DNA of 64,000 bases from G963701675 sp963701675 (GTDB lineage: Bacteria; Planctomycetota; Planctomycetia; Gemmatales; Gemmataceae). The notes beneath the pieces are model-generated. The model searched no databases. It had not been told where the DNA came from and saw nothing but the letters and a program-made list of their open reading frames with translations. The DNA is taken from the NCBI GenBank assembly GCA_963701675.1, contig OY969623.1, forward strand, positions 3,596,001 to 3,660,000, in the 5' to 3' direction. Position numbers and translations under genes: made by a program. This document shows positions 48,981 to 58,092 of the stretch, one piece after another (the stretch's first letter is position 1; each line of letters opens with the position of its first letter).

Positions 48981-51398
48981 TTATGTCGTTTCAGCCGAAA
49001 AATCATCGCTAAGCGAATCGCGCCGTGCGACGCTTGCATATCGCACCGCCGGGCGGATACGTGGTCCGTTGTTAGGTATTGGCGCGGCATCATCCGCCGT
49101 GGATTCGGGCATAGCCAAGTTCAAATCGAATTGCTCACGTGCGGACATCGCACGCATCGGCGTCGCCGGCGAGCTCGGCCTTCCAAGGTCCGCCGCTGGC
49201 CCATCACCGACCGGCAACGGCGCCGGCCAGGCGCCGTCGTTCATGAGCATAATGACCGAGCCGGAATTGTTGGAACTTAAGCCGCCCGCCACTCCGATGT
49301 CGGGATGACTATCGGAATTAAAATCACTGACGGTCAAATAGCCGTAGTACACGATACCGTCGTAGCCGATCGGGCATTGAAAGATCCCGTTTGATTGAGC
49401 GAGGTAAATGCTCACAAAGCCGTATCCACTCGACACGGCGATATCGTCAAGGCCGTCACTATTGAAGTCTCCCCCGGTGGCGTTAACGCCGAACGATGGA
49501 ATCGGATAGTGAACGGGTGCGCTGAAACTCCCGTCGCCTAGGCCGGACAAGATGTCGAGCGTCGCAACGCCGACTTTGACTCGCACTACGGCCACATCGA
49601 GATTGGCGTCGCCGTCGTAGTCCCCCGCCACCACACTAATCGCGACCCCGTCCAGGTCGTAGCTATTAGACAGTTGGAAACTCCCATCCCCGTTGCCGAG
49701 CAGGACGCTCACTGTGACACCGCCATTCGGCGGAAAATGGCCCGTGACCAAGTCAACGTCCCCATCGTTGTTGAAGTCACCCGCGGTCACGCAGTCCGCC
49801 GCGGCCGTGCTGGCGTAGTCCGTGGCCGGCGAAAATGTGCCGTCGCCGAGGCCCAACAGGACGCTCACCGTCCCCGACGTATAGTGGGAGTTTGTTACCG
49901 CGAGGTCGACGTGACTATCACCATTCAAGTCCGTGGCAATCACGAACGTAGGAAACGTGTTCGCATTCCCGACCGCGTAACCGGTCTGCGATTGAAACGT
50001 GCCGTCACCTTGAGACAACAAAACGGTCACGTGATCGTGGGCAACACTTACGACCGCGACATCGGAGAACCCGTCCGCATCGAAGTCGCCGACCGCCAGT
50101 TTATTCATGTTCTCGAAAAACGGTGTCGTGACGGGCTGCTGGAAGGTGCCGTCCCCTTGCCCCAAGAGCACGCGGACGCCAAAAGGCACATCGCCCGTCA
50201 CAACGTCTGGTAAACTGTCGCCGTTGAAATCGCCGGAGGCTATGCTCCTTGGCTCGGCAACGTCCGCGTGAACCAATGCCGCGAGGAAGGTGCCGTCCCC
50301 GTGGCCCCTGAGGATACCAATCGCGCCCTTGAAGTGCGTCGATTCATTGTTGTAGGCGATGTCAACAGTTCCATCGCCGTTCAAGTCCCCCACTGCCAAG
50401 CCGCGCGTGGACCGGGCTGTTGCGTACGGCGCGACTGGTTGGAAAGTGCCATCGGGATTGCTCAGGAACACACCAACGGTGCCTTTATAGCTCTCCCAGT
50501 TCGTAACAGTCAGGTCGTCGTGCCCGTCCGCATTGAAGTCCGCCGATGTAATGGCATGGGGAGTCGGGCCGGCCGCGTAGGTTGTTGGCGGCTTGAAATT
50601 ACCGTCTCCCTTGTTCAGATGCACCGAAATTGTGCCGCTGCCGCGATTGGACGCCGCGATGTCCGGATGACTATCACCGTTAAAATCGCCAACGGTCACC
50701 GCGCGCGGCGACTGGCCGATCGTGCGGTAGCGCTTGGGCGTGCCGAAGGAGCCGTCCCCCTGGCCCATAATCACACTGACCGACCCGCCGGCGTTGTAAT
50801 TGACAACCACGATATCCAGATCGCTGTCGCTGTCGAAGTCGGCGACCGCCATCGAGCGCGAGTTGGCGCCGGCCTGATAGCTCGCGTGTGGAGAAAAAAT
50901 GCCGCCACCCGCATTCAACAGAATGTTGACCGTGGTCGAGCCGGCGACGGCAATGTCGAGATCGCCGTCATTATCGAAATCGCGAACCGCCACGTCACGA
51001 GCGGCCGTGCCGGCGGCCCAGTTGAAACTGGCCTGGAATCCACCGTTTCCGTCGTTGAGCATGACGGTCGCAGATGAACCGATTGCCAGCACCAGGTCTT
51101 TCGGACCATCGCCGTTAACGTCGCCGATGGCCACGCCGGACGATGCGCCGCCGGTTGCGACGTTGGCCGCTGGTGCAAAGTTGCCGTTTCCTGTCCCTAA
51201 CAGCACCTCGACGAAGCCAACGGATTCCTTGGCCACAACCATGTCGAGGTGGCTGTCGTTATTGAGATGCTCGATCGCGACGAATCCGCTCGCGTTTTCG
51301 CTCGTAAGAGCAAACATCGGCGCCGCGGCGAAGGCGAGCAGATCGCGGCGCTCCAGCGATTCAAGCGTCAATCGCCGGTTCCACGTTTTGCGAGTCAT
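48981..51398 (-). CDS. FG-GAP/VCBS repeat protein (14 repeats, type II)
   Basis: 805 residues. The motif reads LESLERRDLLAFAAAPMFAL; DLLAF replaces DVPSF, bringing it closer to the LL form of the anchor-Q genes. First repeat IEHLNNDSHLDMVVAK, 14 loops, tail WPAPLPVGDGPAAD. The start at 51398 (MTRKTWNRR) is preferred over an ATG 11 codons upstream because paralogs open the same way, although the ribosome site (GGAG, about 11 nt) is loosely spaced. The upstream gene ends 40 bp away. Probably exported by family; function unknown. Confidence 0.86.
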   Translation of the reverse strand: MTRKTWNRRLTLESLERRDLLAFAAAPMFALTSENASGFVAIEHLNNDSHLDMVVAKESVGFVEVLLGTGNGNFAPAANVATGGASSGVAIGDVNGDGPKDLVLAIGSSATVMLNDGNGGFQASFNWAAGTAARDVAVRDFDNDGDLDIAVAGSTTVNILLNAGGGIFSPHASYQAGANSRSMAVADFDSDSDLDIVVVNYNAGGSVSVIMGQGDGSFGTPKRYRTIGQSPRAVTVGDFNGDSHPDIAASNRGSGTISVHLNKGDGNFKPPTTYAAGPTPHAITSADFNADGHDDLTVTNWESYKGTVGVFLSNPDGTFQPVAPYATARSTRGLAVGDLNGDGTVDIAYNNESTHFKGAIGILRGHGDGTFLAALVHADVAEPRSIASGDFNGDSLPDVVTGDVPFGVRVLLGQGDGTFQQPVTTPFFENMNKLAVGDFDADGFSDVAVVSVAHDHVTVLLSQGDGTFQSQTGYAVGNANTFPTFVIATDLNGDSHVDLAVTNSHYTSGTVSVLLGLGDGTFSPATDYASTAAADCVTAGDFNNDGDVDLVTGHFPPNGGVTVSVLLGNGDGSFQLSNSYDLDGVAISVVAGDYDGDANLDVAVVRVKVGVATLDILSGLGDGSFSAPVHYPIPSFGVNATGGDFNSDGLDDIAVSSGYGFVSIYLAQSNGIFQCPIGYDGIVYYGYLTVSDFNSDSHPDIGVAGGLSSNNSGSVIMLMNDGAWPAPLPVGDGPAADLGRPSSPATPMRAMSAREQFDLNLAMPESTADDAAPIPNNGPRIRPAVRYASVARRDSLSDDFSAETT

Positions 51399-51438
51399 GG
51401 GATCAAGTCTCCGTTCGGATAGTGGTCGCAAAGGTCCA

Positions 51439-53841
51439 TTAATTCAACTCAATTGAATCCAAATCAATCATCGAATCCGCTGCGGGCGTAACTATGCGGG
51501 CGATGCGGCGCGGGGCGTATGTCGTTTGCGGCGCATCGGATGCTCCGATGTAGGTTGCGTGTTCAGCAGGTGAACCGATATCACTTCCGGTAGGTGTGAC
51601 AGCGTCATGTCCTGCGTGCGCACCTTGCTCAACGGTCGGTGCGGCGATCCGTCGTGGCCCGTCACCGATCGGCAGCGGCGCCGGCCAGTTGCCGTCGTTG
51701 AGCAGCACCGCCATCTCATCGGTGTTCCAATTGGAAATGGCGAGATCGAGAAACGTATCGCCGTTGAAATCCCCCGCGGCCACGGAGGTACTGTACGGGC
51801 CGGTCGGATACACGGTCGCGGGACCAAATGTACCGCTGCCTACGTTGAGCAGTATGCTCGTCGTATCGTCGGAACCATTCGAGAGGGCCAGGTCGCGGTC
51901 GCCGTCGTTGTCATAGTCCGCGATGGCCGTGAAGTTGGATTGGCCATTCGTAGAGTAGATAACGCGAGGAGGAAACGTCCCGTCGCCATTTCCCAAGAGC
52001 ACACTCACCGTGCCCTGATTGCCATTGGCCACCACAATGTCATGCTTGCTGTCGCCGTTAACGTCATCCACGGCCACATGAACCGCGGACCCGCACGCGA
52101 AATCCTGCCGCGTGAACGTCCCGTTGCCGACGCCGGTCATGACACTCACGGTACTAGCGCCCGCATTGGCAGTCACCAAATCGGAAATATTGTCGCCATT
52201 GAAATCGCCGGTAGCGGTCCAGTTCGGCGAATTCCCGACCGTCTGAGAATACTTGGGCCCGAAAGTTCCATCGCCGTTTCCCAGAAAGAACCAGATGCGA
52301 CCACTGGAGGAACTGCTGGTGACGGCGATGTCGTCGTTACCGTCGCCGTTGAAATCGGCGACCGCAATGCTTTCCATGAAGGAGTCAGCGCTCAGTTTGA
52401 TGACCGGCAAGAAGGCACCATTCCCCTGACCCAGCAAGACGGCAGCGCCGCCGCTCGTACCGGCAAAGTCGGACGAGACGGCTGCATCGAGATTGCCGTC
52501 TTCATTGAAGTCGCCTAGCGCGATGGCAGAGGACGACTGGCCGGTATCGTAACTCAGCGGGGCAGAAAAATTGCCGTTGCCCAGGCCCAGCAGCAGGGTC
52601 ATCGACCCGCCGGAGTAATTGGCGAAGGCGACATCGTCGCGGCCATCTTCATTGAAATCCGCGACGGTGGCTGAACTGGGCAGGTCTCCCGCCGGATGGA
52701 GTTTCCCGGACGGAAAGGTGCCGTCGCCATTATTCAAGAGTACGCACATCATATCACTATCCTCGTTGGTCACAACCATGTCGATGTCGCCATCGCTGTT
52801 GAGGTCGCCGACCGCGATGTCGAGGGCTGATGAGCCGGCCGCGTAACCCACTGGGGCCGCGAACGTGCCATTCCCCAGGCCGCGGAGGACCGTCACTCGG
52901 CTGCCGTTGGCCACCGCGAGATCGTCATTGCCGTCGGCATCGAAGTCGCTGACGGTCACGAATTGGGGGGAATCAAAGGCGGCAAAATCTGAGGGGGCGG
53001 CGAACGTCCCGTTGCCATTGCCCAAAAGTACGCTAACGGTGTCTGGAGTGGAGTTGGCGGCCACGAGGTCGTTGTCGCCGTCGTTGTTGAAATCACCGAC
53101 CGCAACGGAGCGCGGGGTGTCGCCTGCGGCGAATGATTTAGGCAATGCGAATATACCGTTGCCGTTGTTCATGAGCACGGTCACGACGTTGTTGGAGTTA
53201 TTGGCCAAGACCAGGTCGGGGCGGCTATCGCCGTTGAAATCCCCGTTGGCAATGAAGATCGGATTCGGCCCGGCTGGTTGCGTTTGAATGGCTTGAAACG
53301 TGCCGGTTCCCTGGTTTTGCAGAATCGTGACCGACCCGAAGGAATTGGCGGTCGCAACATCCACATCGCCGTCGCCGTCGAAGTCGGCCGCCGTAAGGCC
53401 GATGGCTGCCGTGCCAAGCGTCAGCGACGTTGGCCGGCGAAACACGCCGGTGCCGGTGCCTCGAAGCAGGGCCACCGTGTTGTTTCCCGTGTTGAGCGCG
53501 ACCACATCGAGTGTGCCGTTGCCGTTGAAGTCCGCCACGGCGAGCGACACGGGATTATTGCCGCCGCTCGGAAAGCTCTTCGGCGGCTGAAACATGCCGC
53601 CGCCGGCGTTCAGTTGCAAACTGACCGTGCCCGGGATGGCTTGATTCGTGACGACGACATCGTTGAGGCCGTCGCTATTGAAGTCCGCGGCGGCGATGGC
53701 CGACGGCGCCGGCCCGGCCGGAAACAACGCCGCACCGGTGAAGCTCGGCGTATCGCGGCGTTCGAGGTGTTCGAGGATCAATGGGCGAATGAGATTGGTG
53801 CGGCGGCACCCACCGCCCTGTCGCGTGTTCTTGCGAGTCAT
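51439..53841 (-). CDS. FG-GAP/VCBS repeat protein (14 repeats, type I); first gene of block C
   Basis: 800 residues. Motif LEHLERRDTPSFTGAALFPA, then PKSFPSGGNNPVSLAVADFN and LRGTGTGVFRRP, the type I signatures shared with the 35086 gene. 14 loops; tail WPAPLPIGDGPRR. AAGGA lies about 9 nt before the ATG at 53841. As the 5'-most member of a ten-gene co-oriented run with gaps of 4-41 bp or overlaps, it probably follows the main promoter, which should lie in the 200 bp upstream. I could not identify convincing -35/-10 boxes there. Confidence 0.88.
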   Translation of the reverse strand: MTRKNTRQGGGCRRTNLIRPLILEHLERRDTPSFTGAALFPAGPAPSAIAAADFNSDGLNDVVVTNQAIPGTVSLQLNAGGGMFQPPKSFPSGGNNPVSLAVADFNGNGTLDVVALNTGNNTVALLRGTGTGVFRRPTSLTLGTAAIGLTAADFDGDGDVDVATANSFGSVTILQNQGTGTFQAIQTQPAGPNPIFIANGDFNGDSRPDLVLANNSNNVVTVLMNNGNGIFALPKSFAAGDTPRSVAVGDFNNDGDNDLVAANSTPDTVSVLLGNGNGTFAAPSDFAAFDSPQFVTVSDFDADGNDDLAVANGSRVTVLRGLGNGTFAAPVGYAAGSSALDIAVGDLNSDGDIDMVVTNEDSDMMCVLLNNGDGTFPSGKLHPAGDLPSSATVADFNEDGRDDVAFANYSGGSMTLLLGLGNGNFSAPLSYDTGQSSSAIALGDFNEDGNLDAAVSSDFAGTSGGAAVLLGQGNGAFLPVIKLSADSFMESIAVADFNGDGNDDIAVTSSSSSGRIWFFLGNGDGTFGPKYSQTVGNSPNWTATGDFNGDNISDLVTANAGASTVSVMTGVGNGTFTRQDFACGSAVHVAVDDVNGDSKHDIVVANGNQGTVSVLLGNGDGTFPPRVIYSTNGQSNFTAIADYDNDGDRDLALSNGSDDTTSILLNVGSGTFGPATVYPTGPYSTSVAAGDFNGDTFLDLAISNWNTDEMAVLLNDGNWPAPLPIGDGPRRIAAPTVEQGAHAGHDAVTPTGSDIGSPAEHATYIGASDAPQTTYAPRRIARIVTPAADSMIDLDSIELN

Positions 53842-54041
53842 GATACAAGTCCTTCAAGGGTTGAAGAATCCAGCTATTTAGGGAAGGTCGGACACGCACG
53901 TCCGAGCTACTGACAAACCCAATTGCCAATATTCCCTCCATTTTTGGCAACCGACTATCGTTATATGGAACAAGCATTTACGTACGAAAAACGGCCCAAA
54001 TGCTAAAATTCCCCGCATCGGGCTTCTACACACCGATGTCA
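53842..54041. other. Upstream region of block C
   Basis: About 200 bp without a gene, AT-richer than its surroundings (53940-54010). It must hold the leader and probably the promoter of block C on the minus strand. It contains a short palindrome, TCGGAC-ACGCAC-GTCCGA, at 53888-53905. Confidence 0.5.
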
Positions 54042-54265
54042 TCAAGTGGCACTGTTAGTCCTGATTCTGCGCTTTCCATGCGCCGGATTATCCGATGCCT
54101 CAACTGCGGCGGCGTCCAGTGGATGGCAGGAACCGCATCCGGTTCCGCAACGACACGCGGTTCTAATCCGCGCCGGAACACTGGCAACCGACTCCTGGTG
54201 CGAGGGCGCAATCACTGTCGGGACAACATTCAAGCCATCGCCCGGCCCGTCATCAATCGGCAGCC
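54042..54265 (-). pseudogene. FG-GAP gene 3' remnant
   Basis: The minus strand from about 54265 reads LPIDDGPGDGLNVVPTVIAP and runs to a stop at 54042. LPI(G/D)DGP is the conserved tail mark of the FG-GAP genes and is normally followed by 60-100 variable residues, as here. No FG-GAP repeats precede it: the sequence upstream is a truncated anchor-Q gene in another frame. It is the leftover end of an FG-GAP gene after a deletion or recombination. Confidence 0.65.
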
Positions 54266-54979
54266 GTTGTAAACGCCAGCTCCTGCTGTTTGTACATCGT
54301 TGTTGCATGAGCCTCCTTGGCACGTGTTGAGCGCTTCGTTGGAAACAACGGAACTATCCGAGAGGATCGCAATCGCACCGGATTCGTTAAAAACTCCGCC
54401 GCCGAGGCCCACGCTGTGGCTTGCCGCGCGGTTTCGTCGCACCAAGCTCCCAGAAACTGTGAGAACCCCGGCATTGTAGATTCCGCCACCAACGCCGGAG
54501 GTAGAGATGTTTGAATCGACAATCACGTTTTCGAGCGTTAACGTCGCCTGGTTGTATATGCCGCCACCAACCTCCGCCTGGCCGTTGCTCATCTTTAGAC
54601 CAGAAATGAGGACGGTTCCGCCACCAATGGTGAAAATGCGGTAATCGTCGCTGGTATGTCGGCGTATGGACAATGAATCTGATCCAGGACCCTGTATCTC
54701 CACGTCCGATGCCAGATTCGGAAGCGCACTGGTAAGGTTGATCGTCCCCGTCACCGTGAAATCAATCGCATCCGGCTCCGGCTCCGTGTTGACCTTGTTG
54801 ATGCAGTAGCGGAGATCGCCCCGGAACCCTTTGCCGATGCCGCTATCGCTGAGGCGAGTGACGTGGCAGGTAGATGGCAGCTGACGATCTTCCAGTGGCT
54901 CCAGTCGCGGCCGGCTCGATCGAGTCAAACGCGACTGCTTTCGATAAGTGTTTGCTTGGATTAGGGTTAGCCAAGTCAT
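54230..54979 (-). pseudogene. Choice-of-anchor-Q gene truncated at its 3' end
   Basis: ATG at 54979 after GGGAGGGG; N-terminus LEPLEDRQLPSTCHVTRLSD and FRGDLRYCINKVNTEPEPD, close to the 12260 and 10856 genes. Beta-helix rungs (GGGIYNQATLTL, GGGVFNESG) continue to GAGVYNG at about 54266, then the frame enters FG-GAP tail sequence and stops at 54230. The whole C-terminal anchor-Q module (SPAIDAG, DIGAFEVQ) is missing. The join TACAACGGC/TGCCGATTGA coincides with GCTGCCGAT-type sequence of FG-GAP tails, so a short shared stretch may have guided the recombination. The open frame also extends upstream of 54979 but has no ribosome site there. Confidence 0.75.
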
Positions 54980-55027
54980 TGGTCCCCTCCCAAAGGGAGA
55001 ATCGCGTGCGCGCACCACGCACGCGAA

Positions 55028-55136
55028 CGAGTCCCTACTACTAAAGGGTGATTTGGAGCCAAAACCGGACGCGCGACTTCGGAAATTCTTCGATTTTTTG
55101 GAAAAATGATCGTGGCGTGAGTCACACGTCGAGGGA
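55028..55136 (-). repeat. Duplicated upstream block, copy 2
   Basis: Matches 13774-13880, including about 40 identical bases, and lies upstream of the truncated anchor-Q gene in the same relative position and orientation. The flanking interrupted inverted repeat is kept although loop bases differ. Confidence 0.7.
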
Positions 55137-55172
55137 GTCGCGAATGCTGGGCGCGGTGACCGTAGCCAGCCT

Positions 55173-55427
55173 TCAACGATCAACGACCGCGTTTTGGCGG
55201 GCAGCCCTCAGCGTTCGCTTTCGATAAAACCCGTCAATGTTTAAGCGACATCGGTAACACATCACCGCACACAAAGTACGACTGGTCCGTCGTGCCACCT
55301 CGTGATCGGGCATCTTTCCCAACATTACCACTTCCTGCGGCCTCCACGGCCTTCCGGCCTTCGGCGGCCGAGTGCCCCGGGCTTTGTGCGCGGCGCTTAG
55401 TGTTGCCCGATGCTCGGGACGTGCCAC
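55173..55427 (-). pseudogene. HTH/NUMOD-like gene fragment
   Basis: The minus-strand frame reads LSAAHKARGTRPPKAGRPWR and LGKMPDHEVARRTSRTLCAV to a stop at 55173. Sequences of the form SAAHKARG-RPPKAGRPW followed by LP--EVARRTGRT--AV occur, as I remember, in many planctomycete proteins that combine a NUMOD-like motif with a Myb-like HTH. No start with a ribosome site is visible, and the upstream end merges into a uvrA fragment. Probably a remnant; the assignment rests on memory of the pattern. Confidence 0.4.
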
Positions 55428-55557
55428 GTGCGATTAGCTCGCCGCCGTTGTGGCCGCCCTCGGGGCCGAGGTCGATGACGCGGTCAGCGGTCTTGATTAC
55501 ATCCAAATTATGCTCGATCACGACTACCGAATGGCCATTGTCGACGAGGCGGTTCAG
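55420..55557 (-). pseudogene. uvrA: uvrA 3' fragment
   Basis: 46 codons on the minus strand: LNRLVDNGHSVVVIEHNLDV, IKTADRVIDLGPEGG, then HNGGELIARGT. This is the C-terminal ABC signature region of the excinuclease subunit UvrA (VVVIEHNLDVIKTADWIIDLGPEGG in the family), where the HN pair belongs to the Walker B/switch region. Upstream residues (MSVIPSGFVAAL) and everything after GT are unrelated. Only about 5 percent of a normal UvrA remains, so a functional uvrA must lie elsewhere if the organism has one. Confidence 0.8.
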
Positions 55558-55872
55558 GCTGTGCGGTAGGCAAACGAGCGCCGCAACGAATCCGCTTGGA
55601 ATAACACTCACCGTCTTCCTTCGGCGTCCCCGACTTCGCGTCCGTTTCGAGCCGGTCTCAGGTCGCGCGTCCTCTCACGAGTTGTTGCGCGCTTCGGTGT
55701 GATCGCCCGGATTTGGTTGAGCCGTAAGGGATCCGATTACCCAGAATTGGGGCCATTACGTAGCGGCAATGGCGACTTCGGGCGCTGTGGCCGGAGCAGA
55801 TTGGCGGAAGTGCGCTCCGTGCAGAGGTGGGGCGGATCGACGCGCACAACGCTCAATCCTCCTCAAAAGTAT
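55558..55872. other. Gene-poor stretch downstream of the PQQ-like gene
   Basis: About 300 bp. Short frames occur on both strands, the longest on the minus strand 55658-55849 (63 codons, no recognisable motif). I see no RNA gene or clear terminator. Confidence 0.4.
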
Positions 55873-57157
55873 TCAACTCCGCTGCTCAATCCGATACAGA
55901 TGCGTTTTCGTCCGCACATACAGCGCCTTGCCTGCAATTGCCGGGGTGGCCATGCAGCCACCGTCTAGCTGGTTGCGAGCCAGGACTTTCGCCTGGCGGC
56001 CGGCTGCCAGGACGAACGCGGCGCCGTCGCGGTTGAAGAAATAGACGTGGCCCTCCGCGGCCACCGGCGAGGCGATAAAGTCGCCGGCCAGCCGTTCCTG
56101 CCAGACCGCCGTCCCGGTCTTGGGATCGAGGCAGGTGGCGCTACCGTTCCTGTCGCCCGCCAGGTACATCAGGCCGTTCAGCAACAGCGGCGTCGAGCGA
56201 TTCGGCACGCCCCGAATCGCCTTCCAGGTCACGTGACTCTTGGTCACGTCGCCGGCGCCACCAGCACGGACGGCGAGCAGATGCGTCGGGCTGTCGCCCG
56301 TGCAAATGTAAATCTGGTCCCGCCCGAGCAGCGGCCGGGACGCGACGTTCATGCCCCCGTGGTAGACCTTCCACAATTCCTTACCGGTGGCCGGATCGTA
56401 GGCCACCGAGGCGGATGCGCTGGGGCTCACGAGCTGCGGCTGCCCGCCAATAGTGAAGACCGCCGGCGTGCTGTACGCCTTCTTCTGGTCGCCGTTGTCG
56501 GTGCCGTAGTCTATGACCCGGGGCTGCTTCCAGCGAGTCTCCCCGGTCGCCGTGTCGAGCGCCACGAGGTATTGCTGGTCGAACCCGTCGAAGGTGAGGA
56601 TCAGCAGGTTCCGGAACAGCACCGGTGAGGAGCCCGCGCCGCGGTGGTGGTTGCATGGCAAGTCGCGCCGCGTCCACAGGACTTTGCCGGTCGCCGTGTC
56701 GAGGCAGGCAGTGCCGGCGCTGCCGAAGTGGGCGTAGACGCGGCCTGCCTCGATGGCAGGCGTCGGCGAAGCGTAACTGTTGAACATCTGGGCATCGCCC
56801 ATTGCCTGGGGCTGGTCCACGTCGAAGACCTTTACATCGTGCAGCACTTTACCCGTGGCACAGTCCACGCAGAGCACAAACAGTCTGTTTGCCGTCTTCG
56901 TTGGCCGTCGTCAGCCAAATTTGGCTGTCCCAAACGACCGGGGAGGACCAGCCTTTGTCGTGAATTGGCGTCTTCCACCGGATGTTTTCCTGTTCGCTCC
57001 AGTGAATGGGCAGCCCAGTGGCGTCCGAAAGGCCGGTGCCGTCAGCGCCGCGGAATTCCGGCCAACGGTCGGACGCCTTGGCGTGCCAGAGCGCCGCGAG
57101 AATGAGCAGGCACGCCAACGTCCATGGTCCAAGTTGTCGGGACCTACATAGCGTCAT
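55873..57157 (-). pseudogene. PQQ-binding-like beta-propeller protein, frameshifted
   Basis: ATG at 57157; hydrophobic signal segment (WTLACLLILAALWHAKA), then WPEFRGADGTGLSD, the standard opening of planctomycete PQQ-like outer-membrane/periplasmic propellers. At about 56881-56893 an extra base shifts the frame (expected DGKQLFVLCVD). The rest follows in the next frame: CLDTATGKVLWTRRDLPC, ALDTATGETRWKQP, AYDPATGKELWKVYHGGMNV, CLDPKTGTAVWQE, each a blade with the ATGK-LW motif, ending YVRTKTHLYRIEQRS. Corrected length is about 427 residues, normal for the family. Members usually accompany sulfatase or cytochrome genes; no such partner is present here. Its start overlaps the small gene upstream by 14 nt. 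Confidence 0.8.
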
Positions 57158-57359
57158 AAAGAGTTTTCGCTGCTTCGATGTCCGGGTGCATCACAACGTC
57201 CTTGGCCGAAAGCGTCACATCCGCGGGTGCCTTCAGAGCCGGGACTTGCGGAGAGACGGTAGTCGATTCTCGGGCCTGGGCGAGCGCGACAATAATCCAA
57301 CTCGCCAGCGCGCCGATCACGAGTTTCGCGACAGCCGGGATTGCAAGCCTTGAGAACAT
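57144..57359 (-). CDS. Small membrane or secreted protein
   Basis: 71 residues. The ATG at 57359 follows AAGGGGAG by 6 nt. Residues 5-30 (LAIPAVAKLVIGALASWIIV) form a signal or membrane segment; the remainder is short and polar with AKDVVMHPDIEAAKTLYDAM at the end. I do not recognise the family. The last 14 nt overlap the start of the PQQ-like gene, so the two are probably co-transcribed and coupled. An in-frame start 21 codons upstream lacks a ribosome site. Confidence 0.55.
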   Translation of the reverse strand: MFSRLAIPAVAKLVIGALASWIIVALAQARESTTVSPQVPALKAPADVTLSAKDVVMHPDIEAAKTLYDAM

Positions 57360-58092
57360 AATGCTCCCCTTATGAGAGACCATTGTCCTCAACGATTGTC
57401 CAGGGGAGAAGACGGCGTTCACGAACGACGTCGCCTCAAATCGTTTCCAGGCCGACGACAGTTACTTCACCTTCTCAAAGTCGCCCCCGCGCAGCGAACC
57501 GCGCAACCGCGTTCCTTGCCGAGGAGTTATTGCGATTATCACCTCGACGCTGTTGTCCGGCAAGTTGGGAGGCAGATAGCCCGCGGGGAGACCGCGCCGC
57601 CGGTCGCCAGCAGCATCCTCGCTACGTCGGTCCAACTCGCCGAATGCATCTTGGCCATTGCCGTTGCGAGCTTCGGTGTGAACGACATAAGCACGCAAGC
57701 CGAAGTGCCCAGCGTGCGTCGGGCCGACACACTGCATTCTTGTCAACAGGGGAAACGAACACCGTTGGCAAAAAGTGGAGTCGTTACGAAAGCTTGATAC
57801 CCCACCCACTGGGCTACGCCTTTTCTACGGCTTGATCGCGGCGACTAGGCGGGCCAACGCTGACCAACCCGCGCTAGTCCGGCGCCTACGTCCGGCGCGA
57901 TCACGCCCCGGCCGTGCGGGCTCATCTGTTTGCCGATGAGGCCAACGATTGATCGCGGACGTGGGCAAGATCAATTGCTCCTCGATATGACAACCGGTGT
58001 CAATCTGCCAACTCTCGCGTTACAATTTTCTCGTACTCACAGCGGGTGCGATTAGCGGTGAGTTTGTCCGGGCGATGAACTGGAGGTTAATC
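57360..58092. other. Divergent intergenic region, no confident gene
   Basis: 730 bp between the minus-strand PQQ-like pair and the plus-strand propeller gene. Open frames overlap on both strands. The best candidate is minus 57462-57809 (115 codons), ending GLPAGYLPPNLPDNSVEVII and GGDFEKVK; it has no ribosome site and no family I recognise. It may be a gene remnant, as so much else in this stretch is. Confidence 0.4.

Noticed and set aside
30310..53841. Regular recurrence of gccgtcgccgttgaaatc-like strings, suggestive of a CRISPR or satellite array
   Set aside because: The strings encode the DFNGDG loop of each repeat at about 150-200 bp spacing, vary in sequence and lie in frame. There are no unique spacers or cas genes.
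57790..57840. accccacccactgggct, looking like part of a tRNA
   Set aside because: No cloverleaf can be drawn: the T-arm GTTC and a matching acceptor stem are missing on both strands.
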